Part shown: positions 8,801 to 17,700 of the stretch, piece by piece
Numbering within the stretch: position 1 is the first letter of the stretch
Layout of the letters: each line of letters opens with the position of its first letter
Origin: Glandiceps talaboti
Taxonomy: Eukaryota > Hemichordata > Enteropneusta > Spengelidae
DNA: 64,000 bases
Assembly (NCBI RefSeq): GCF_964340395.1
Contig: NC_135552.1
Span: forward strand, 24,467,181 to 24,531,180
Reading direction: 5' to 3'
Notes under the pieces: generated by a model
What the model was told of the DNA's origin: nothing
The model's database searches: none
What the model saw: only the letters and a program-made list of their open reading frames with translations
Made by a program: the position numbers and the translations under genes

Positions 8801-11800
8801 GACTTAAAATGCGAGGGGAGTCTGTCATGGAGTGCGTCATGAACGAAAATAGTAACTTGTAACTTGAATTGATTGTGTATACAGCCTGTATCAAGAATTT
8901 TGAATAAAGATAGTTTTGATTTTGTGATATTTTGGTATATCATAAATAATTTAAAACGTGAAAATGTAAAGAAAAAATACCCTCCATTTTGAAAATTACA
9001 GAATACAGTTAGAAACCCCTTGAACATCGTGATTTCACTGGTACTTAATTATTCCAAATTGGAGTCAATGTCGACCTTCTTTATTCTCTCATAGAGAGAA
9101 TAGTCAGCTCTTTTCTAACATCGTGTCTTCTAAACCTCCATGGAAAATATTCTGCAATAGTATCGTTATTTTGCTATTATCCATATTATTATTTTGCTAT
9201 TATCCATTGTTGTCTACGAGATATTGACCAACCAAACCATGACCAATTGCAAACTGTGCAATAATCTGTTTTCTTGCTTCGGGATGCATTGTACGAAAGG
9301 ATGTTGTTTTCGGATCTATAAGACTGTTTCACTCTTCTTACGTTTAAAATTACAATATTTTGAATGTTAAACGATGCATAGAGATACTGACCTGTCAAAC
9401 GAACAGTCGTGCGTTCTTGATTTTAAGGAAAAAGTGAACGTCGCCAAATTATTTCAGTAATTTGGTAAATCTAGGGTATACAACCTCCGGGTCGTCCAAT
9501 GCCTGTACAGAATACGGGGTGCGGTATCATCAGGTCGAACATTGCGTCTTATAACAGCTAGATCATTACTAATTTGAAAGGGTCTATGTTTCAATCATGG
9601 GTCATCATATGAGTGCTATCTTCATAAGGATAGCTTTGCCAAGCAACTGTATTTCACACCTACACTTTTATCCCAATGCTAATCTGAAGTGGTACTTTAA
9701 ACGATTCGTAAACATACCCATTTTTTTCTTTTAAATCGTAGTACTTGTGAGAATGGTAAGATTACATGCACTGATGAAGAATGTCCTGTTGACTGTGGTT
9801 GGAGTGCATGGACACCGTGGTCTGCGTGCAGTCAAACTTGTGGCACTGGTTTACAGACGAAATTCAGGTCTGTTTTATTTCTGTTATTCTCTTCTTTATC
9901 TAAGTACTTTTTTGTGTTTTTATACCTGTGACTCTTACAAATGATAAATTCATGAATGTTCTTCTTATATGTAGTAAAATCTTCAAAGTTTGGATTGACG
10001 AAAGGGATGCATTATTCCTAAAAGTTAGATCAAGTTAATATTAGTTCAATACACTGACTTCGTGATTCATACAGCGTTAATGTTGGTAAGCCCTTCTTCA
10101 TTGAGACTCCAATAATGCTCATGTTCAACCAGATGTAAACGACTTGTAATATGTGTATCTACATCAATCCAACATTCAGATATACAGCCATGAGATAAAT
10201 CTGTATGATGAAGAGAACGACTTGTTTGTCCCTTTTCCTGTCGTGCTTCTGAACACTATACCCCTCGCATTGAGCACCGGACGAGGTACTCTCAACCACG
10301 ATATAAAGAAATGTGATGGGAGAGAAAACTTTAAATTGGAAATTACTCAGATATTTCCATTTTTTACATTTACGTTGAGAAAAAGACAATTTTAGAATTT
10401 ACGTAGAAATAAAATTTAGTTTACATTTTGTAAACAGCGAAACACATGCATTGTGCAGTTAGTGGTACAAAGGTGTAGGGCAATTTAATTGTTATTCCAG
10501 TACAATTGAATATTAGATTAATACATAAACTTATCATTATTATCATGTCTGTCAATTTGGGGAACAGAAAACATTGTGTGCGGCTATGTTACACAGGGGT
10601 ATATAGAGTGTGAGAGGTTTTAACATTATGGTCTATATTTCGTAGTCATAGTGTTGTGAAAGGCACTTTGGATTTCATACATAAAAGACACGAGGTGTAG
10701 TTTGTTTGTTTGTTTGTTTGATCAAATATTCATTTCTTTCTCTGTTTAGATCTCCAAACAATCCAGTTGCGTCAAACGGTGGAGAAGAGTGTGAAGGCCC
10801 CGATGAAGAGAACCAAGAATGCGTACTTATCGGCTGTCCTTGCGTCTATGATGACGTCACGTACGAGAGTGGTGACGTCATATCAGTGGACGAGTGTGAG
10901 AATTGGTAAGTTGTGCAGAAAATTGGCATGCGCTAGTTTTTATTCAGAAACTCTAAGTCCATATGTCGTATCAGAGTCTTATTTAAAAGAAGGTTTGTTG
11001 TTTTCATTACTTATATGAGAATTTATCACGAGGCTTACAACTCGGTCTCGTAAAAGCGCCAGGCACTTTTACGGTAACGATACTGTAGAACTTTCACCGA
11101 GAGCAGGGTCTCGCTCCAAATAAAAAACTTTTTACATCTAACATTGCGTTTATAGTTTGATTTTTTGAAGTGGGAATTGAAAACCTAGAATACGGTTGTA
11201 GTACTCAGCCAAGCCTAAAGATGATTGCACTGCAAATGAAAAAACCCAAACATGTTTGTCATTGGTGAGTTCTAAGATATGAAGAATACAAACACATTGG
11301 CCGACATACTGTTCCTATGTGAAAAGTTATAAATGATTCATCCTATCTACTTTGCAGTACATGTCAAGACAATGAAGTACGGTGTGAACAATTCGATACC
11401 TGTGGTAAGTGAAGATTCCAAAATACATTCACTCGTGTGTGCTTATCACTTACAAAACCTTATGACACGCGACGAAAAAGCGCCACCAACGACTGATCTA
11501 ACATCATATCCTGATGACGTCTCTCCTGGACTATTCTGTTTACGAATGGAAAGATGAGAAAATGACTTGGCTCACTTGGATCATTTTCATAATCTGATAC
11601 GCCTTTATGAACAGCCGTGGTGATCACGGTGATTGGGAACATAAAAAATGAATGCATTCGTAAATGTATTGTTACTGGTGTCCTCAGCTCTCTGCAATCT
11701 TCCATATTGTGAATTTTTTTTATCTAATTCAGATCTATCCGTACGCGTACACCTACGATGTTTAAATGTAAACTACCTTTTAATCTTACCGTTACCTTTA

Positions 11801-12201
11801 TGTTCCTCCACATAGTGTCGACTCATCCTCCCGGTTTGTGCAACCTTGTGACTGAAATTAGAACTGTGAACGACTCCGAAGGTTGTGTAGCAGAAGATGT
11901 GGAAATGACGTCTTGCGAAGGTGAATGTCACTCAGAGACAGTAGCCATACCGGAATACCCTTATTATCAAAACAACTGTAAATGCTGCCAGGGCATTGTG
12001 CCAACCGAGAAAGAACTCAAGAAGACGAGGAAACGAAATAATAAAAATAACAAGAAGAACAGAAAGAACAAGAAAGGAAAGCAAGACGCAGAGGATGAAG
12101 AAAGTAACGTTATTACCTTGGTGTGCCCAAATGGTTCAAGCAAATCAGTGGAGATGATTAAGTTTTCTGGATGTGACTGTAAAGCATGTGGAGAGAAATA
12201 G
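5670..12201 (+). CDS. sspo: SCO-spondin-like gene, last seven coding exons (introns included in span)
   Basis: The exons are 5670-5887, 6299-6469, 7561-7810, 9742-9867, 10750-10905, 11358-11404 and 11816-12201. All introns are GT-AG and all junctions keep frame, giving 450 residues and a stop. Domain order: end of a VWC/TIL-linked module, TSP1, TSP1, TIL, linker, TSP1, VWC-like segment, CTCK cystine knot. Vertebrate SCO-spondin ends with this mix of TSP1, TIL, VWC and CTCK; it is a giant secreted glycoprotein that polymerises into Reissner's fibre in the central nervous system lumen. The upstream part (VWD, LDLRA and further TSP1 domains in the family) would lie left of the window. Alternatives are another mucin/hemolectin-type CTCK protein. 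The family is well supported and exact orthology less so. Confidence 0.75.
5888..6298. other. SCO-spondin-like intron, no internal feature seen
   Basis: Ordinary AT-rich intron sequence with a pyrimidine-rich 3' end. No repeat or conserved feature recognised. Confidence 0.6.
6299..6469 (+). CDS. sspo: SCO-spondin-like exon: second TSP1 domain (symmetric 1-1 cassette)
   Basis: The acceptor ends in cttag at 6298 and the donor gtgagt starts at 6470. The 171 bases equal exactly 57 codons, with phase 1 on both sides, so the exon could be skipped or duplicated without frame loss. It encodes a complete TSP1 repeat: [24 protein letters not shown], then NGGEDC and ECNPTAC. The six cysteines expected of the family are present. 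Confidence 0.88.
6489..6554 (+). repeat. (AAT)n/(GAT)n trinucleotide repeat in intron
   Basis: About 22 units of ATA/ATG, starting 20 bases after the donor at 6470. It is similar in kind to the LINE tail but without LINE sequence before it. Confidence 0.85.
7006..7500. mobile_element. MITE-like element with 30-bp terminal inverted repeats
   Basis: The left end 7006-7035 (TTTAAAGTGGCCATACGGAT...) and the right end 7471-7500 are inverted repeats matching at 28 of 30 positions. The inside has no coding capacity; it holds a palindromic attgtacgtacaat and a long (AAAC)n tract. TTAA or TA at both borders could be the target duplication, but because the ends are themselves palindromic the exact boundary is ambiguous. 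Related copies occur at 13508 and 33196. It lies in the intron just before the TIL exon. Confidence 0.8.
7231..7430. repeat. (AAAC)n/(AGAC)n/(ACGC)n tract inside the MITE
   Basis: Tetranucleotide repeats of changing type (AAAC, AGAC, AACC, ACGC, AAAC). The long antisense Cys/Leu/Val reading frames here are products of the repeat. Confidence 0.9.
7561..7810 (+). CDS. sspo: SCO-spondin-like exon: TIL (trypsin-inhibitor-like) domain
   Basis: It enters in phase 1 after tgcag and leaves in phase 2 at gtacgt. The encoded segment [13 protein letters not shown] to MRDCEC has the ten-cysteine spacing of TIL domains, including the CEPGCHCP signature. It is followed by a short DCNNC linker whose last Cys is split by the intron. 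In SCO-spondin, TIL domains alternate with TSP1 repeats; they are structural here and need not inhibit proteases. The donor is directly followed by a 24-bp minisatellite beginning about 40 bases into the intron. Confidence 0.88.
7848..8277. repeat. 24-bp minisatellite, about 18 units, in intron after TIL exon
   Basis: The unit CTATACGCCTCTTTACGACA plus TCGT repeats head to tail, with C/T variants (tatacg or tatatg) and one unit shortened by three bases. The period is divisible by three, so open frames run through it on both strands. These are not genes. Confidence 0.93.
8395..8716. mobile_element. Possible small foldback element
   Basis: The sequence around 8395-8430 (CCAATTCCAGTGAATTT core) recurs inverted at 8682-8716 with a 17-base perfect core and degraded flanks. 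The internal 250 bases show no coding. This could be a decayed MITE. Confidence 0.45.
9742..9867 (+). CDS. sspo: SCO-spondin-like exon: linker and first half of third TSP1
   Basis: The first base completes a Cys codon (TG|T). The exon encodes TCENGKITC, parallel to the linker in the exon at 5670, then the TSP1 start [19 protein letters not shown]. The donor aggtctgt splits an Arg codon in phase 2. The remainder of this TSP1 lies in the next exon, unlike the single-exon TSP1 at 6299. Confidence 0.82.
9868..10749. other. SCO-spondin-like intron, mostly featureless
   Basis: AT-rich intron with a short (GTTT)n tract near 10702-10720 just before the acceptor. Nothing else recognised. The rest of the intron at 8717-9741 holds only a small direct duplication of attttgctattatccat near 9169-9208. 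Confidence 0.55.
10750..10905 (+). CDS. sspo: SCO-spondin-like exon: second half of TSP1 and VWC-like start
   Basis: The acceptor tctgtttag joins in phase 2 to complete Arg. It encodes NGGEECEGP and ECVLIGC, which close the third TSP1. Then [21 protein letters not shown] leads into a split Cys codon, a VWC/TIL-linker-like cysteine pattern. The donor gtaagt is strong. Two TGACGTCA-type sequences (CRE-like) fall inside the coding sequence at about 10852-10880; I regard them as chance coding sequence. Confidence 0.82.
10906..11815. other. Two SCO-spondin-like introns around the 47-base exon
   Basis: 10906-11357 and 11405-11815 hold no repeat or structure I can recognise apart from normal splice signals. 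Confidence 0.55.
11358..11404 (+). CDS. sspo: SCO-spondin-like micro-exon: VWC-like segment
   Basis: Only 47 bases, between tttgcag and gtaagt. It enters in phase 2 and leaves in phase 1, encoding [16 protein letters not shown]. The CTC...C...C spacing completes the VWC-like module opened in the previous exon and leads to the cystine knot. The frame is forced by both neighbours. Confidence 0.75.
11816..12201 (+). CDS. sspo: SCO-spondin-like last coding exon: C-terminal cystine knot (CTCK) with basic insertion
   Basis: The acceptor lies after a pyrimidine-rich tract ending in cacatag, and phase 1 entry completes a Val codon. It encodes a CTCK domain: CNLVTEI, EGC, CEGEC, NNCKCC, then VCPNG, GCDC and a final CGEK before TAG at 12199-12201. 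CTCK domains dimerise secreted proteins such as von Willebrand factor, mucins and SCO-spondin. Between CKCC and VCPNG, where family members usually have a short loop, there is a longer segment (about 12001-12111). About 25 of its residues are nearly all Lys, Arg and Asn, followed by an acidic run. This insertion is unusual; no splice signals were found that would remove it. Confidence 0.85.
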
Positions 12202-12590
12202 AACTTATGGTAAGTAACAGCTTGTAATTCGGGTGTTCGTATTGCATGTACACATGTTGTCAGACGTTTGGTTATACTATGTTTGTAAGATTTAGTGAGA
12301 CTCATTGACAATCATAAAGATAATTCTGTATGGTACGTTACATGTCGAGCGCCCTCACGCTTCGACCAGATGAAATGGATTGCTGTCTACTCAGTTGACT
12401 TATTGTGAAAGATACAGCTTCACGTCCTATCCACTTCAGGTCGATTGATTTCAATCTAGCGCCCTCCAACGGTACCTTAGATGAAGAAAGACAATTATAA
12501 AGTCCTCTGAATTTAAAATGAAACTGTCTATGTTTCATATCTCAAAAAATTAAATTGTTTTATATCTCAACAAATGATTCTTGAAATTAG

Positions 12591-12596
12591 AATAAA
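12591..12596 (+). promoter_or_regulatory. Candidate polyadenylation signal, sspo-like gene
   Basis: AATAAA about 390 bases after the stop codon. A second AATAAA lies at 13298-13303. Which one is used cannot be told from sequence. Confidence 0.35.
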
Positions 12597-12725
12597 ACTA
12601 ATTACATTCTGATGTCAAACCATCAAAATTAAGTTTGATTTCAAATGTAATCATCAAAGTAACCTGTAATAGTGGTTGTTATTGCATTGATCTTATTTAT
12701 TGATATATTTCATTTTCTTAAAAGG

Positions 12726-13256
12726 AAAACCGATATTTATTGACAACTCCCTGACGGATCCGATGTGTAGTCAACTTTCAACTTTGAACTCAGACTTTGA
12801 ACTCTGATACATCAATTCAAGATTTAGTCTCGGTTACCCAGACATCTCGAGCTGACCGCTGGTGACCAGACTATTCAAGAGTAGGCTACTGTCGTTAGAT
12901 TCGTCTTAACCGGACCGGAACATGGACAAGACAAAATAGAATTTTCAATTAATTAATATCCGATTTCGTTGCTTTTAGTATAGTTTTAACTTCAAACATG
13001 TAATCGCAAATGAAAAAATACAAAAAAAAAAAAATAATTGACAACCCCCTAGTGGATCTGATGATGTGTTCAATTTTGAACTTGGAACTGTGACATGGAA
13101 CTGCAAGAGGAGAGTAAACCAATGTCGTCAGATTTGCCTTAACCGGACCGGAACATGGACAAGACAAAACAGAATTTAAACTTAATCTTTATCGTTACTG
13201 TTAGTATAGTTTTAACTTCAAACATGTAATTGCAAATGAAAAAATACAAAAAAATT
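12726..13256. repeat. Tandem duplication, units of about 250-300 bp
   Basis: The block starting at about 12726 (ttgacaactccctgacggat...) recurs from about 13036. Both carry the shared strings taaccggaccggaacatgga and tagtatagttttaacttcaa, with point changes and small indels. The copies are moderately diverged. Confidence 0.8.
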
Positions 13257-13348
13257 ATGTAATCAGACTCTATTCAATTCTTCATCTGTACTTGAACAAT
13301 AAAGATGAAAAGCATATCAAAATGGAAAGGATTGTGTACAGTTGTTAA

Positions 13349-13495
13349 TTTTCCAGTGTGTGTTCTCTCTCGTGGAGACTTGGGTGCATATTGTAATAAC
13401 GTGACATCAGTGGTTGGAATTTCCAGCGTGTGTTCTCTCTCGTGGAGACTTGGGTGCACAATATTGTAATAACGTGACATCAGTGGTTGGAATTT
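13349..13495. repeat. Tandem duplication, about 70-bp unit, two copies
   Basis: The segment with gtgtgttctctctcgtggag and aacgtgacatcagtggttgg occurs at 13349-13418 and 13419-13495, nearly identical. Confidence 0.88.
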
Positions 13496-13507
13496 TCTGA
13501 CAGAATA

Positions 13508-13610
13508 TTAAAGTGGCCATATGGATGAAAAATGGGTTGTTGGTTTGTTTGTTTTTATAAAGAACAGCAAATTTATCGTGTTTTTCTACCTTGAAAAGTA
13601 GGTGTAATAC
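13508..13610 (+). mobile_element. Left-end fragment of the 7006-type MITE
   Basis: Starts with TTAAAGTGGCCATATGGATG and retains weaker internal similarity (tttttctaccttgaaaag). No right terminus found nearby. Confidence 0.6.
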
Positions 13611-14101
13611 CAAATACAATAAGGGTAAGACAAAGTGCTGCCTTGAAAATGAATATTTACAGTATTTGAAATTGTGACTGCACGCCTCGCTTTCATAATT
13701 CCATACTATAAGAACACTTCTCAGAGAGATGGAATCAGCTTGATATATAACGTTAACAAAAAGGACAGTCTGCTATCATTTTTTACTTGATTTTAGTCCT
13801 GTTTTTGAATAGTAAACAACAATATTGGCTCCCCCACAACATGCAAAAGTATTAAAATTCCTTAGGCTTTTCTCTTTAAGTTTAACCCCACTACACATCA
13901 TATGATGAAGAAACAAAGATTCGTCTACCAAACCATGTCTACCGTAAGATTCGCTGTACAGCGACCCCAGTAGTCGTTCACATATAGTATCGCAATCCGC
14001 AGAGCTCTGGCAATCCGCATGATTTCACAAACGCCAACCGGGGTGGGGTTGGGAGCACAGGACGCTCAGGTTTAGTTAGCCCTGGAAAACCAGTCAACAA
14101 C

Positions 14102-14240
14102 CGAACGAACGAACGAACAAACAAACAAACAAACAAACAAACAAATAAACAAACAAACGAACGAACGAACGAACAAACAAATAAACAAATAAACAAAAGC
14201 GACCCAACAAACAAACAGTTAAAACAAACAAACAAAAAAC
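14102..14240. repeat. (GAAC)n/(AAAC)n tetranucleotide tract
   Basis: Blocks of gaac and aaac units, about 500-600 bases upstream of the bambi start codon. Confidence 0.88.
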
Positions 14241-14714
14241 AAACAATAAATACATATTGATCAGCATCAAGAACAGCGTAATTTCAAATCTACAAATATT
14301 TAACTATATATTTTCCTATATGTTAAAAGCTTACAAGTGTATATACTCCACACAGCACAAACCCATAATTAAATGAGGTATACTGCCACAAAAGCACAAG
14401 AAACGTTTTACTATACTGTATACACAGAAAAAGGTTTTTACATGGTTTTACATGTATACGTGAGGTCCAAGTGGTGTATAGCTGAAAACCATACTTTGTG
14501 CTTGTACCCCTACATGGATAATGGACCAGTCCACTAATCACTGTAAACAATCGTCATGATCATCGCATGATGAGACGGAGCTGAGCTGAGATAGCGATAG
14601 CGTACAGCGGTTAGGATGGTGGCACATAATATCATATCGCGGAGAACACGATAAATCACGCAATTTTTTCAGGAACAGGTCAGTTTGCCAAAGGATATTG
14701 TAATCGCAGTCACC

Positions 14715-14781
14715 ATGCTGACAACGAGTATCCAGTGGTTGGTAGCCGTACTCTGTCTTGTGATTTTAGTGGTGGCGAAAG
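14715..14781 (+). CDS. bambi: bambi exon 1: signal peptide
   Basis: Encodes MLTTSIQWLVAVLCLVILVV plus AK, a typical signal sequence. The exon ends in phase 1 at the donor gtgagt, and the G joins AT of exon 2 to make Asp. The start was chosen because the hydrophobic stretch follows directly, the Kozak context is favourable, and the phase matches exon 2. Too short for ordinary ORF finding. Confidence 0.82.
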
Positions 14782-17700
14782 GTGAGTAAAAATGCAGTAT
14801 CTCGGTCACTCGCACGTACATGAGCGGCGTCCAGTTAGCGTTATATCGTCTACCACTCGAAATGTTGTTTACTCCCGATACTAATGCAGTTAAGTCCATT
14901 CTTTACATGTGAAATGTTAGTTATTTATTCATTTATTCGAGGTATTCATACCGAGAAGAAAAAAATATACGTCTGCTATCAATTTTGATGATAAATCCCA
15001 TTGATAAAATATTGAAGTTGTGTGTACCTGTTACTACAATCTCACTTCGTGAATCACTGAGGAATACCGCTGGAAATAAACACTACGGGTTTCGACACGG
15101 CTTCTCCGGGCCCTCCAGTTGGAACATGTGGAAGACGTGTCGAACCTCGTAGCGTATCTACATCCAGAGATATAAACTGAAGAAATGATCGACCTACAAC
15201 AACAAAAAATAGAAGAGAGACGAACGTTTAAGTTAGTAGTAATAGTAGTTGCCAAATTTTTCGTGTTATTAAAGTTGAAAGCTGATCAAAATTGCATTTT
15301 ACTAAGTTAAATCATGGAGTAATTATACTGACAGGTTAGATTTTAAGATTTTAATACATCAAGATGCATAGATGTAGGCATATGATGTATGTACATGTAT
15401 GATGTTGTACTTCCAAGTTGGTGAATTCATGATGTTTAGTGGAGCATGGCAGTATCCCTTTACATGTATACCTTCACGAATGGAGTATGTCAACAGGCTG
15501 TCAGTGCATTGTCTTTCAAGAAAACTTTACATTTTGTGTTCCATATTTGGCGGCGAAGCGGTGCTATACTAGTGTGATTTGATGAGAACCCAGTCCCCTA
15601 AACTGAGTGGGCACTGGTATTGTTTAACACAATAATACTGTCTTTAATTACATTGTCCAAAGGGTCAGCCTAACATTGCAGTAATAGAACCAGGTATTGT
15701 GCAAGGTTTACCAAGTATTTATCAAGTGCCTGTGAATGAAGTGATATTTCATTCACTCGTCAACAAGCTTGTCTCACAGTCTGTTTCAAGTGAAAAGTCA
15801 AGTTTTATTTTTGACAGCCTTTCTTTTCAAATTGCAACTCTTGGAAAGGTATACGCTTTCAGACAATCATGGTAAAAATGCATGCCTCTCCATGTTCAGA
15901 CGTAATCAAATGGTAAACGTGTGTGTTTGTGAAGTAATAACAGACTTCTAAAATCCATCGTGTAAACAAGGAGCATATTATTCGGTGCACAAGTGGTAGT
16001 TTGCCATTGTAAATAAACTATTTCTGTGTGAGTTTGACTGCCGAGGTTGTCAACTGAGACTTCTAAAGTCAACATGGTTCAATCGTAATGACTTTTATGG
16101 TGTTACATTCCCAGCTTGTACTTCAACAATTGACACGTAAAACCATGTCTAGCTTTAGGGAGAGTTGGTAATAAATGGAAAAAAAACCGAGCTGGTTTTC
16201 ATATACAGTTGCTAGGTGTGGGTTGATATGGCTTCTGTTACAATCTTCTGGATAAACATGCAGGGGTGACTCCACTGAGATAACATAATCAAATTAAAAT
16301 AAAACAATTGTTGATTTACCAGAAAATATTTTTTTTCATCATTTTCTAGAAATACCTATACTATTAAGGTTGCTGAAGTGATTGTCCTCAATTAGCTTTT
16401 TTGAATATACTTATCATATAACCAAATAGGTATTCCCAGACATGTTGATAGAAATCCCAGAAGAGTGAAAGAATTCTTATGCAACTTGAACAATTTGTCA
16501 ACTGGTATTGACTGTATGCATTGGACTAAAGACTTAATATAAACACACGCAGGTTCTGAATAGACTTGTACAAATATTTTCTTGTAACAGGAAACCACAG
16601 GAAAGTTAAACATTCCTGCTGACTCGTTTTGTTTGCTATGGAAGTACAATACATTGGGTATCACACATTCTTTTACCTTTCAACATGAAATGTTACTTAC
16701 ATTGTATTGTTGCAAGATGAATTGCCCAGACAAAGTCCAAAAAGAAGGTGACTCAAGCTGTACTAGACCATGGATGTATTTCAACTAACACTAGATGTAA
16801 CTCGGGGGTATTTTTTTTTTTTTTTTTTTAGATCAAACCACTAACAAATATATATTTACTGAAAATACTACTGATTAGACATTGTAGTACCATGGAAGTA
16901 TAACCCACCCACAACCAAATACATATTCTAGTACCTACCACAACCAAATACATGTAAAGGTATATTGTAGTACCTACCACAACCAAATACATGTAAAGGT
17001 ATATTGTAGTACCTACCACAACCAAATACATGTAAAGGTATATTGTAGTACATGCCACAACCAAATACATGTAAAGGTATATTGTAGTACATGCCACAAC
17101 CAAATACATGTAAAGGTATATTGTAGTACCTACCACAACCAAATACATGTAAAGGTATATTGTAGTACATGCCACAACCAATTAAAGGTCCATTTTATTT
17201 ATGAGTTGTATAGTTAAAGTTGCAATCATGATTCATTGGGGTACTGATTTTTGAAAAATCATTTCATTGGATATATTGCACTATTAATGTGTACTCCTAC
17301 ACAAATGTTATTTCCCACAGGTGATTCAAATTACCTCACGGTGAACAATATTACAAGTTAGGTCATCGAAAATTTGTCCATTTCCAGCTAATTCAGATTC
17401 CATGTAAAACCCTCTACAGGTCAAGTTCTTACAAAAGGTAATGGCTGCGGCAGGATTATGGTTAGCTAAATGAGAGAAATCAGAACAATTATATTTCAGA
17501 AATTAGTACATGGTTAGGGCAAATTTTCTCCCCTCCATCCCCTCTTTGGATATAGCCAATATTTTGATCTGCAAGTTGCTGATCTGAGCAAGGTCACTGC
17601 CTTTTGTTTGTGAAAGGTTAAATCCTTTAGTAAGATTTGAACCACAATAAGGAACTTGCAATCCAAACTGAGCATGCTCAGATGCAAAGGACTATGGGAT

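Larger units (their letters stand above)
12202..14714. other. 3' UTR and intergenic region between sspo-like and bambi
   Basis: Downstream of the TAG this 2.5-kb stretch holds a consensus-like donor at 12210, AATAAA signals at 12591 and 13298, two tandem duplications, a MITE fragment at 13508 and a (GAAC/AAAC)n tract at 14102-14230. No reading frame looks coding. The last 200 bases should contain the bambi promoter, but no TATA box or other element is convincing. Confidence 0.6.

Noticed and set aside
10852-10885. Pair of TGACGTCA (CRE-like) sites as regulatory elements
   Set aside because: They fall within coding codons of an exon; no other regulatory context.
11333-11557. 74-codon frame read as one gene
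   Set aside because: Only 11358-11404 is coding; splice signals and neighbour phases define a 47-base exon.
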